A DNA stretch of 6,895 bases from assembly GCA_964583865.1 (NCBI GenBank), contig CAZOXZ010000133.1, positions 1 to 6,895 on the forward strand, read 5' to 3'. Shown one piece after another: positions 1-5,165 of the stretch; the first letter of the stretch is position 1; each line of letters opens with the position of its first letter. Source of the DNA: DASSBG01 sp964583865. Its GTDB lineage: Bacteria > Pseudomonadota > Gammaproteobacteria > Xanthomonadales > Rhodanobacteraceae. The notes beneath the pieces are model-generated. The model saw nothing but the letters and a program-made list of their open reading frames with translations, ran no database searches and was not told the origin of the DNA. The translations under genes and the position numbers were made by a program.

Positions 1-310
1 CAGCGGCCTGGGTGGCTTGGCTGGTGGGTTGGGCGGCTACGCCGCCATGCGAGCAGGATGCTCGCGGTCCTGGTGTAAAGCGGCATCGGTATTGGAGCGC
101 CGGCATCTTGCCGGCATGGCCGCGGCAGCGGCCTGGGTGGCTTGGCTGGTGGGTTGGGCGGCTACGCCGCAATGCGAGCAGGATGCTCGCGGTCCTTGGT
201 GCGGCTCTTGGAGCGCCGGCATCCTGCCGGCAGGCCGCGGCAGCGGCCCGTATGGATTGGCTGGTGGGCCAGGCGGCTACGCCGCCATGCGAGCAAGATG
301 CTCGCGGTCC
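1..310. repeat. BIME array (inverted REP pairs), left edge
   Basis: Two REP variants alternate in opposite orientation. Type A reads on the plus strand: head GGAG, hairpin GCCGGC-atctt-GCCGGC, then hairpin GGCCGC-ggca-GCGGCC. Copies are at 94-133 and 210-248, and the tail of a third is at 1-8. Type B reads on the minus strand: head GGAC, hairpin GCGAGC with a 5-base loop, then hairpin GGCGGC-gta-GCCGCC. Copies are at 32-70, 157-195 and 272-310. B is a diverged inverted copy of A, because the layout and the loop (ATCTT or ATCCT on the reading strand) are the same. A-to-B spacers are 23 nt and are themselves conserved (GGCTTGGCTGGTGGG core). The array stops about 50 bp past the vapC stop; 311-360 shows nothing recognisable. 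Reading frames that run through the repeats are by-products of the GC-rich palindromes. Confidence 0.9.
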
Positions 311-360
311 TCCCGCCGGCACGTGCCTGGCCGGTTCTGCAGCGTGGGGGCGTTTCCGGG

Positions 361-783
361 TCAATTCCCGAAGAGTTGGCCACCAGTAGCTTTACAAGCG
401 CTGCGTAACTGCGTGTCCAGGGTTGCCAAAGGCAGTGCGCGCCGTAGTGCCAGTTCGAGGTAGGCCGCGTCGTAGGCGGACAATCCATGTTGGCGGGCGA
501 GTTGCAGGGTGTCGTCGAGGCCGTGTCGGGCGGTGGCCGGGTCGGCCTCGATACGCATTGCGGTCAGGGTCTGCAGGAACTGCCGGCTGTGGGCGGGCGT
601 CAGCAGTGCCTGTCGCTCCGCCCGGCTGATGACATTCGCGACTTCCAGTGCCCACAGGGCGGGCACAACTGCGGTTTCGTCACGCAAATGGCGCGCAACG
701 TTCGCCGCGTAGTCCAGGTCTGCTGGCAGGCCGTCGCCAAAGCACCAGCGCATGGTGACGGAGTTGTCGAGTACCAGGCTCAA
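361..783 (-). CDS. vapC: VapC-like PIN-domain ribonuclease toxin
   Basis: A 140-residue PIN-domain protein, the usual size for VapC toxins. These are Mg-dependent endoribonucleases that cleave tRNA, rRNA or mRNA and are held inactive by the partner antitoxin. The four expected acidic residues are visible: D6 in the opening VLDNS strand, E47 in ALEVANV, D105 in SAYDAAYLELA, and D123 in LATLDTQL. The start codon is TTG at 783, overlapping the antitoxin stop as TTGA (780-783). It is preceded by an AAGG ribosome site 6 nt upstream (complement 790-793). The next in-frame ATG lies past D6 and would remove a catalytic residue, so the TTG start is favoured. The gene looks intact. The RNA target cannot be told from sequence. 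A BIME array begins about 50 bp beyond the stop. Confidence 0.9.
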   Translation of the reverse strand: MSLVLDNSVTMRWCFGDGLPADLDYAANVARHLRDETAVVPALWALEVANVISRAERQALLTPAHSRQFLQTLTAMRIEADPATARHGLDDTLQLARQHGLSAYDAAYLELALRRALPLATLDTQLRSACKATGGQLFGN

Positions 784-1022
784 TCGCGGCCTTCTTCAAT
801 CAGCGCCTTGATGTCGACACCGGGGATGCGGTTGTTGCGCATGAAATGCTCCATGCGTTCGGCGGCGCGGGTGGCTTCGGCATCCCGGTGTTGCCCGGGC
901 GGTACCAGCTCGGCCACGGGCGTGCCGTGATTGGTGATTGTGAACGACTCGCCCGCCCGCACTTTGCGCAGCAGTTCGGGAAGATGGGTCTTGGCTTCGT
1001 ATGAGCCGATCCGGGTTGTCAT
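780..1022 (-). CDS. vapB: Phd/YefM-type antitoxin of the vapBC-like module
   Basis: An 80-residue protein with the Phd/YefM antitoxin pattern. Residues 5-40 run IGSYEAKTHLPELL, then VRAGESFTITNHG, then TPVAELVP, which is the DNA-binding dimer fold. The charged C-terminal part (about 45-80) is the region that normally wraps the toxin. Proteins of this family bind and neutralise a PIN toxin and repress their own operon. The gene is first in the operon and overlaps the toxin start by 4 bases, so the two are probably translationally coupled. It starts at ATG (1020-1022); the ribosome site is weak (GGGA about 7 nt upstream, or AAGG too close at 2 nt). The direct repeat at 1044-1066 is a candidate operator. 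Assignment to Phd/YefM rather than AbrB- or RHH-type VapB rests on this N-terminal pattern. Confidence 0.88.
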   Translation of the reverse strand: MTTRIGSYEAKTHLPELLRKVRAGESFTITNHGTPVAELVPPGQHRDAEATRAAERMEHFMRNNRIPGVDIKALIEEGRD

Positions 1023-1043
1023 GACCTTGTCCCAAGTGGCCTT

Positions 1044-1078
1044 TAGACCAGTTTATAGACCAGTTTGACGGGGTTCAA
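1044..1078 (-). promoter_or_regulatory. Candidate vapBC promoter and autoregulatory operator
   Basis: On the minus strand, AAACTGGTCTA occurs twice exactly, at 1056-1066 and 1044-1054, one base apart (12-bp step, about one helical turn). The repeat surrounds an AT-rich stretch with possible -10 hexamers TATAAA (1052-1057) or TAAACT (1050-1055). A possible -35, TTGAAC (1073-1078), lies 17 nt from TAAACT. Phd/YefM antitoxins normally bind paired sites over their own promoter. The repeat is directly visible; the operator role is inferred. Confidence 0.5.
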
Positions 1079-1108
1079 GTCCGCACGGTCCCCGCCCTTG
1101 TGGACAGT

Positions 1109-1284
1109 GAAGCGCCGGCATCTTGCCGGCATGACCGCGCCACGGTGAATGGATGCTGCGACTCCGGGCTGGCGCCCTGCGCGCAGCATGACGGTGTTCT
1201 GGTGGTCTGGCCGATGCGCAGGGCGGCTGCGCCGCCCTGCGAGCAAGATGCTCGCGGTCCTTGGTGCGCGGGCGTCTCGCCCGC
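1109..1284. repeat. REP cluster upstream of the RAYT gene
   Basis: Contains a degenerate plus-oriented type A REP at about 1109-1146 (head GAAG, intact GCCGGC-atctt-GCCGGC hairpin, weakened second hairpin), a complete minus-oriented type B at 1222-1260, and a short type C element at 1263-1284. Type C is a single hairpin GCGGGC-gtctc-GCCCGC with a GGTG head and no second stem. B and C heads face each other with two bases between. The A-to-B gap here is 75 nt instead of the usual 23 because another hairpin (1153-1189) lies in it. Confidence 0.85.
1153..1189. repeat. Two-step hairpin between REPs
   Basis: Outer arms ATGCTGCG (1153-1160) and CGCAGCAT (1182-1189) pair perfectly. Inside, GGGC (1166-1169) and GCCC (1174-1177) pair around a TGGC loop. 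It lies between a decayed type A and a complete type B REP and does not match either sequence. There is no T-run, so it is not an obvious intrinsic terminator. Confidence 0.5.
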
Positions 1285-1314
1285 ATGGATTGACAAGACG
1301 CTCAGCGTTGTCAC

Positions 1315-1343
1315 TTGGCCTGCGTGCCGAGCGGGCGTAGGCT
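1315..1343 (+). promoter_or_regulatory. Weak candidate sigma-70 promoter for the RAYT gene
   Basis: TTGGCC (1315-1320) and TAGGCT (1338-1343) are separated by exactly 17 nt and lie just upstream of the RAYT ribosome site. The matches to consensus are 4/6 and 3/6. The TTG at 1315 is also in frame with RAYT, but it has no ribosome site and is better read as promoter sequence. Confidence 0.3.
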
Positions 1344-1360
1344 ATGGGTTCATGGACAAA

Positions 1361-1365
1361 GGAGG
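1361..1365 (+). promoter_or_regulatory. Strong ribosome binding site fixing the RAYT start
   Basis: AAAGGAGGT, with core GGAGG at 1361-1365, lies 6 nt before the ATG at 1372. This is the best Shine-Dalgarno sequence in the window and decides for the ATG over the in-frame TTG 57 nt upstream. Confidence 0.85.
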
Positions 1366-1371
1366 TTTCAC

Positions 1372-1998
1372 ATGGAAGTGAAGCATGGAAAGGCACCATC
1401 CGTTCCCGTTGGCTGGCATTCACGCGGCTACCTGCCGCATCTGGACGCGGGGCACGTCGTGCAGTTCGTCACCTTTCGCCTGGCAGATTCCGTCCCTGCG
1501 GAATTGGTGAGGCGCTGGCGCGAAGAGCTGGAGGCCACAAGAAACAGCACAGATCTGTCTACGGCGTTGATTCGCCGCGTGGAGCGTTTCGCTGACGCCG
1601 GTCACGGGGCCTGCCATTTGCGCGATCCGCAGGTTGCGTGGACGGTACAGAGTGCGTTGCGGCACTTTGATGGTTGCCACTACGACCTGCTGGCGTGGTG
1701 CATCATGCCAAACCACGTGCATGTGCTGCTACGAATGACGACGCCGGACAGGCCGTTGGGTGGGATTGTGCATTCGTGGAAGTCGTTCACCGCCAAGCAA
1801 ATCAACCAGTATCTGGGACGACAGGGTGCCCTCTGGCAACGTGATTATTTCGATCGCTACATACGCGATCAGCCTCATCTTGAAGCCAGTGTCGAATACA
1901 TCCGGCAGAACCCGGTCAAGGCGGGTCTGGTGGAAGTAGCGGAACATTGGCCCTGGACGGGCGTTACGGATGCTGTCGAGGGGATGCTGCAGACATAA
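1372..1998 (+). CDS. rayT: REP-associated tyrosine transposase (RAYT, Y1/HUH family)
   Basis: A 208-residue Y1-type HUH nuclease related to IS200/IS605 transposases. RAYTs nick and rejoin single-stranded REP hairpins next to a short head sequence and are thought to spread REPs. Visible signatures are: an N-terminal HSRGYLPHLDAG and VQFVTFRLADS block (about 16-40); the metal-binding HUH motif MPNHVHVLL with H115 and H117; the segment LWQRDYFDRYIRD (154-166); and YIRQNPVKAGLV (176-187). By comparison with E. coli TnpA-REP, whose catalytic tyrosine sits in DYIYINP, the nucleophile here should be Y176. The gene is complete. It starts at ATG 1372 behind a strong GGAGG site and ends with TAA 42 bp before further repeats. 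It is convergent with hipA. The REPs around it are its probable substrates, though this is inferred from position and family. Confidence 0.93.
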   Translation: MEVKHGKAPSVPVGWHSRGYLPHLDAGHVVQFVTFRLADSVPAELVRRWREELEATRNSTDLSTALIRRVERFADAGHGACHLRDPQVAWTVQSALRHFDGCHYDLLAWCIMPNHVHVLLRMTTPDRPLGGIVHSWKSFTAKQINQYLGRQGALWQRDYFDRYIRDQPHLEASVEYIRQNPVKAGLVEVAEHWPWTGVTDAVEGMLQT

Positions 1999-2044
1999 TG
2001 AACACCGTGTCGTCGGGGCTGTTGGTGTCACCAGATTTTGCAAG

Positions 2045-2482
2045 GCGAGCAAGCTGCTCGCGGACCAGGCGTAAAGCGGCATCGCCGTTGGAGCGCCGGC
2101 ATCTTGCCGGCATGGCCGCGTCAGCGGCCCGGGCTGGCTTGGCTGGTGGGCCGGGCGGCTACGCCGCCATGCGAGCAAGATGCTCGCGGTCCAGGAGCGC
2201 CGGCGTCTCGCCGGCATGGCCGCGTCAGCGGCCTGGGTGGATTGGCTGGAGGGCCGGGCGGCTGCGCCGCCATGCGAGCAAGATGCTCGCGGTCCAGGAG
2301 CGCCGGCGTCTCGCCGGCATGGCCGCGGCAGCGGCCTGGGTGGGTTGGCTGGAGGGTTGGGCGGCTGCGCCGCCATGCGAGCAGGATGCTCGCGGTCCTT
2401 GGTACGCGGGCGTCCCGCCCGCATGTGATTGGCAAGGCGAGCAAGATGCTCGCGGTCCTTGGTGCGCGGGCGTCTCGCCCGC
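2045..2482. repeat. Tandem BIME array downstream of RAYT, about 103-bp period
   Basis: This fills the convergent RAYT/hipA intergenic region. In order: a partial B (2045-2066, tail GGACC instead of GGTCC), A 2090-2129, B 2154-2192, A 2194-2233, B 2257-2295, A 2297-2336, B 2360-2398, C 2401-2422, a single-hairpin B 2437-2458, and C 2461-2482. A copies start 104 and then 103 bp apart; B copies start 103 bp apart each time. B-to-A heads are separated by a single base (2193, 2296), and A-to-B spacers are 23-24 nt of conserved GGTGG/TTGGCTGG sequence. The array ends 13 bp before the hipA stop. GC-rich hairpins here could block read-through between the converging genes. Confidence 0.93.
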
Positions 2483-2495
2483 ATGGTGGTAGTTG

Positions 2496-3791
2496 TCAGG
2501 CTCGCAGGATGTTCCGTGCGGCGGCGGTTTGTGCGTGTTCGAAGGCCGGTGCCACGTTGTCGATGTCGCGGTTGGTCATGCCGATGATGGGATTGCCTGC
2601 CGCCTCGCGCCATTGGCTGACGGCGGTGTATGCCTCGGCGAGGATGCCGTTGGCTTGGGGTCGGCTCAAGGCGAAATAATTGCAACGCGCCAGCAGGGTT
2701 GCCACGTCGGTTACCGGGCCGTCTACTTCGGAGAGCCAGGTCTTTGACTCGCGATTCTTGTCCGGGAAGGGGTTGACGTCGAAGGCCGGTGCCAGGCGCC
2801 ACAGGCCGTGCCCCACGTGCAGGAAGCCGTGGTTCTGCAGGTGGTCGTCGATGTTGGTGATCAGCAGGTTGTAGAGTATGCGGCGCCACAATTCGTGCAG
2901 GTCGTTGGTTGGCGCCGCGCTGTGGGCCCGGATGGCGTCCGCGATTTCGAAGTAGCTGCTGTCGCTGTGGCGCGTTGTTTGCAGCATCGTGGCGGCGGAT
3001 TGGTACGGGATTCGTCCGCCGCGGCTGTCACGGTCGAAGCGGCCAATGATGGCGACGGGGCTGTCGTCGATCATGTTTATGCGGGCATTGGCGGCGTGAA
3101 TGCCGGCCTTGCGCGCCAGTTGCAATGCCAGGACCTCGCCGCGGGTGACGCTGCGCTCGTCATGGACGCTGGGGAACTTGCCGATGGCGAGCGCGCCGTC
3201 GGTGTCGATCATGGTGCATTTGGGGCGCATGCCGCCCAGCGAGGTGCCGTTGCCCTGCAAGAAACGCAGGTCCGCGGCGGTCTCGCGGCCCAGCTCGAGG
3301 GCATGGCTGGCTTGCAATACCTTGCCGAGATCGATGCGGGGTCGCGTGTGGCGCGACGTTTTGCCCGGGCTGCGTAGCCAGGTGCCGTCGGCATCGCGCA
3401 GTCGCAGTGCGCCCACACGGCTGAAGTCGTCCACGGCGAGCAGGTAGTCCAGTGCTTCGAGCGCGGGGAGGTCGGGGTCGGCCTTGCGTCGCTTGGCGTG
3501 GTCACGACGGATGACGCGCTGGCCCCAGGCGTCCGGCATGGTGTCCGCCAGGGCACCGTGGAATACCGAGTCATGTGCAGACCGAGCCTTGTGGTGTTGG
3601 TGTCCGGGCTGCAGGGTGAGGTCGGCAGAAACGTTGAAGCGCTCAGGCCGCTCCAGCCAACCATCGTGGTAACGGATCGCGCTGTAGCTGCGGCGGCCTT
3701 GGCGTGCCCAGGTCAGTGTGCCCACAGGGGTGCCGGCTGCGCCCAGGCACAACTCCAGTTTTTCTTGCCTGGAGGCAGCGGCGGTATTCAC
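2496..3791 (-). CDS. hipA: HipA-family serine/threonine kinase toxin
   Basis: A 431-residue protein close in length to E. coli HipA (440). HipA kinases phosphorylate translation factors, classically glutamyl-tRNA synthetase, and cause growth arrest when not bound by HipB. Residues 1-130 form the N-terminal HipA domain (VGTLTW near 23-28, ALADTMPDAWG near 80-90). The kinase part shows GTSLGGMRPK (182-191), where S184 lines up with autophosphorylated Ser150 of E. coli HipA, and AIGKFP with K205 in the ATP-lysine position. NIDDHLQNHGFL carries D315 and N320, matching catalytic D309 and N314, and LAPAFDVNP carries metal-binding D338, matching D332. All key residues are present, so the kinase should be active. 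The start is GTG at 3791 inside a GTGA overlap with the hipB stop, with GGAGGG upstream (complement 3795-3800). The substrate is not known from sequence. Confidence 0.93.
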   Translation of the reverse strand: MNTAAASRQEKLELCLGAAGTPVGTLTWARQGRRSYSAIRYHDGWLERPERFNVSADLTLQPGHQHHKARSAHDSVFHGALADTMPDAWGQRVIRRDHAKRRKADPDLPALEALDYLLAVDDFSRVGALRLRDADGTWLRSPGKTSRHTRPRIDLGKVLQASHALELGRETAADLRFLQGNGTSLGGMRPKCTMIDTDGALAIGKFPSVHDERSVTRGEVLALQLARKAGIHAANARINMIDDSPVAIIGRFDRDSRGGRIPYQSAATMLQTTRHSDSSYFEIADAIRAHSAAPTNDLHELWRRILYNLLITNIDDHLQNHGFLHVGHGLWRLAPAFDVNPFPDKNRESKTWLSEVDGPVTDVATLLARCNYFALSRPQANGILAEAYTAVSQWREAAGNPIIGMTNRDIDNVAPAFEHAQTAAARNILRA

Positions 3792-4111
3792 AAGCCCTCC
3801 GGCGTGTCCGACTTGTGTCGAATTCTTTGCGGCAGCTGTTCATCCATCAGCGCCAATCCGATCTCGTCGGATTGGGTGTCGAGCAGTTGGGCGAGGGCAT
3901 CGGTGTTGCCGAGCACCGTCAGTGCACGCGCCCAGAAGTGTATCGGGATACGCCCATCGCCCTTTTCCATGCGCCGTACGGTGGACAGCGAAGCGCCCAT
4001 GCGCTCGGCCAGCGAGGCTTGGGAGATGCGGCGTCGGCGCCGGGTGAGCGACAGATCATGCCCCAGTTTGTGGATAGCGCGCTGGGCAGGCAATGGCAAT
4101 GGCGTTTTCAT
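3788..4111 (-). CDS. hipB: HipB-like XRE-family antitoxin/repressor
   Basis: A 107-residue helix-turn-helix protein of the Cro/CI (XRE) type. The HTH covers about residues 16-72: LGHDLSLTRRRRRISQ, then SLAERMGASLSTVRRMEKGD, where ASLSTVRRME is the recognition helix. The C-terminal tail (about 73-107) would be the toxin-binding or flexible part. It should neutralise the HipA kinase encoded immediately downstream and repress the operon. Gene order and the 4-base GTGA overlap (3788-3791) fit co-translation. It starts at ATG (4109-4111) with a modest GGA ribosome site about 8 nt upstream. Half-site repeats upstream are candidate operators. Without the hipA context it would simply be called an XRE regulator. 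Confidence 0.88.
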   Translation of the reverse strand: MKTPLPLPAQRAIHKLGHDLSLTRRRRRISQASLAERMGASLSTVRRMEKGDGRIPIHFWARALTVLGNTDALAQLLDTQSDEIGLALMDEQLPQRIRHKSDTPEGL

Positions 4112-4121
4112 GATTAAACAT

Positions 4122-4173
4122 CCAAACAGAGCGAATATAGCCTATCATCGTTCTGTTGGGAGTGATTGTTTGG
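4122..4173 (-). promoter_or_regulatory. Candidate hipBA operator half-sites and -10 region
   Basis: In plus coordinates, CCAAACAGA (4122-4130) faces TCTGTTGGG (4152-4160), an imperfect inverted repeat, and a further TGTTTGG (4167-4173) is the exact inverse of CCAAACA at 4122-4128. An AT-rich TATATT (minus strand, 4134-4139) between the arms is a possible -10; no convincing -35 is seen. The arrangement suits an XRE repressor on its own promoter. The binding role is inferred. Confidence 0.4.
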
Positions 4174-4194
4174 CTTGTCACTGCGCTGACGCAG

Positions 4195-4221
4195 GTCGGG
4201 ATCGCGCAGCGCGAATCCGAC
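4195..4221. repeat. Short REP-like hairpin
   Basis: GTCGG (4195-4199) pairs with CCGAC (4217-4221), and the interior (ATCGCGCAGCGCGAAT) gives further near-palindromic pairing. It resembles in layout, but not exactly in sequence, the larger hairpin at 4672-4702. It may be a decayed member of that family. Confidence 0.35.
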
Positions 4222-4253
4222 GTGGCCGGTTTGGCGGTCCGTACGCGATGCCT

Positions 4254-4516
4254 GGAGTGCAGGCGTCTCGCCGGCAAGGCCGTTGGAGCGCCGGCATCTT
4301 GCCGGCATGGCCGCGTCAGCGGCCTGGGTGGCCTGGCTGGTGGGCCGGGCGGCTACGCCACCATGCGAGCAAGATGCTCGCGGTCCAGTGCGCCGGCATT
4401 GGAGCGCCGGCATCCTGCCGGCATGGCCGCGTCAGCGGCCTGTTGATGGCCCGGCGGGCAGTTTGGGCGGCTACGCCGCCATGCGAGCAGGATGCTCGCG
4501 GTCCGGTGCGCGGGCT
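4254..4516. repeat. BIME array upstream of hipB
   Basis: Contains a truncated type A (about 4254-4275), A 4285-4324, B 4348-4386, A 4401-4440, B 4466-4504, and the first bases of a type C (4505-4515, GGTGCGCGGGC) where the repeat breaks off. The B copy at 4348 has a GCCACC arm, which loses one pair of its second hairpin. The spacer of the second pair (4441-4465) differs from the usual 23-nt sequence. With the repeats at 4533-4702 it fills the roughly 645-bp gap between hipB and hepT; no gene is seen in that gap. Confidence 0.9.
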
Positions 4517-4532
4517 CTTTCGATTCCCAAGA

Positions 4533-4650
4533 TTCCCGACATCAACGCCTGCTCCGTCGCTGCGCTCCTTGAGCAGGCCTACGGGTTTGCCGGTGGTTTC
4601 CCGACACCAACGCCTGCTCCGTCGCTGCGCTGCTTGAGCAGGCCTACGGG
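4533..4650. repeat. Two-copy direct repeat with internal hairpin (second family)
   Basis: A 53-bp unit at 4533-4585 recurs at 4598-4650 with two substitutions (CATC/CACC; CTCC/CTGC), giving a 65-bp period. Each unit holds an 8-bp perfect inverted repeat GCCTGCTC/GAGCAGGC (4547-4554 with 4571-4578; 4612-4619 with 4636-4643) around a 16-nt loop, and ends CCTACGGG. The sequence is unrelated to the GGAG/GGAC REPs beside it. Confidence 0.85.
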
Positions 4651-4667
4651 GCTGGCCGTGGTTTGTT

Positions 4668-4703
4668 GTAGGCCGGATCAAGCGCGTCAGCGCGGATCCG
4701 GCG
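4668..4703. repeat. GTAG-headed REP-like hairpin resembling enterobacterial REPs
   Basis: A GTAG head (4668-4671) is followed by arms GCCGGATC (4672-4679) and GATCCGGC (4695-4702), which pair perfectly, with inner GCGC-gtca-GCGC pairing (4682-4693). The head and the GGCCGGAT...ATCCGGC frame recall the classic enterobacterial REP, which also starts GTAG. Only one copy is present. Confidence 0.65.
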
Positions 4704-4756
4704 TGTGTGGCGCGTGTGTCAGCAGGCACCGTTGTGGCGGTATGGCCGGATGACGG

Positions 4757-5165
4757 TCAACGGCGCAGCAGGACCTGTGTGAAGTCCGTGAAATCCGCCA
4801 GGTGGTTGTCGAGAATCGCCTGCAAGACAGGGATGCTGAGTGCCTGGTACTGGTGGACGGCGATGTTGCGGAAGCCCACCATGGCTTGCATGCGGATGGC
4901 GATTATTGCGTCAATCAGGTTGGCCTGCTGCAGAAGCCTGAATGCGTCGCGCGAGTCCTGGGGCAATCCGAGCTGATGCTTGCGACAGACCATGCATGGC
5001 AAGGTCAATGGACGCCTCGCAGGCGCGTTGCAGATTGAGGACGATGGCATCCTGGCGCGTGAAGTCCGTCTCGAGTGCGCTTTCGTGGCCGGTGTATTCC
5101 TCGTCAATCCGTTTCAGGCAGCGTTCGATGATGGCGGCCTTGTTGAGAAGAATGTCATCGACCAT
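4757..5165 (-). pseudogene. hepT: HepT (HEPN) RNase toxin, frameshifted
   Basis: The HEPN-domain toxin of an MntA-HepT module. Reading starts at ATG 5165, overlapping the mntA stop by 11 bases. Residues 1-58 (MVDDILLNKAAIIERCL to CEASIDLAMH) are normal. The frame is then lost: read without correction, it ends after 84 residues at 4911. The rest of the family sequence continues in the next frame from VCRKHQLGLPQDSR to a stop at 4757. Dropping one G (complement of 4990 or 4991) restores a 135-residue protein, the family's usual size. The HEPN RNase motif RX4HXY (R99-NIAV-H104-Q-Y106 in the corrected count) lies after the break, so the uncorrected product lacks the active site and the tyrosine that MntA would AMPylate. 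A sequencing error or programmed slippage cannot be excluded, but no slippery run is seen. Confidence 0.87.

Larger units (their letters stand above)
1109..2482 (+). mobile_element. REPtron-like unit: RAYT gene flanked by REP/BIME elements
   Basis: A complete RAYT gene (1372-1998) has related REPs on both sides: the A, B and C types at 1109-1284, and A, B and C types again at 2045-2482. This is the layout expected of a RAYT gene with its cognate REPs. No terminal inverted repeats or target duplication mark outer ends, and RAYTs are usually domesticated single-copy genes rather than autonomous insertion sequences, so the limits given are only those of the flanking repeats. Confidence 0.55.

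Noticed and set aside
1..310. CRISPR array
   Set aside because: The repeated units alternate in orientation and their spacers are conserved rather than unique, which fits BIMEs and not CRISPR.
12..488. Open frames on both strands over the left repeat array
   Set aside because: The same repeat-derived artefact; similar peptides arise wherever the REPs occur in the window.
1947..2679. Plus-strand open frames through the BIME array giving repetitive Arg/Ala/Gly-rich peptides
   Set aside because: The peptides are translations of the hairpins, and the 103-bp period is not a multiple of three, so the frame rotates at each repeat. No ribosome site or known domain is seen.
1729..2889. Long minus-strand open frame (386 codons) across RAYT, the BIME array and hipA
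   Set aside because: It is antisense to two well-supported genes and its middle is translated REP sequence. The lack of stops comes from GC-rich palindromes.
3498..4637. Plus-strand open frame antisense to hipB and part of hipA
   Set aside because: It overlaps two clear minus-strand genes and its C-terminal half is translated BIME sequence.
4672..4702. Intrinsic terminator for hepT
   Set aside because: The hairpin lacks a following T-run on the minus strand and has REP features instead. An effect on transcription is possible but not shown.
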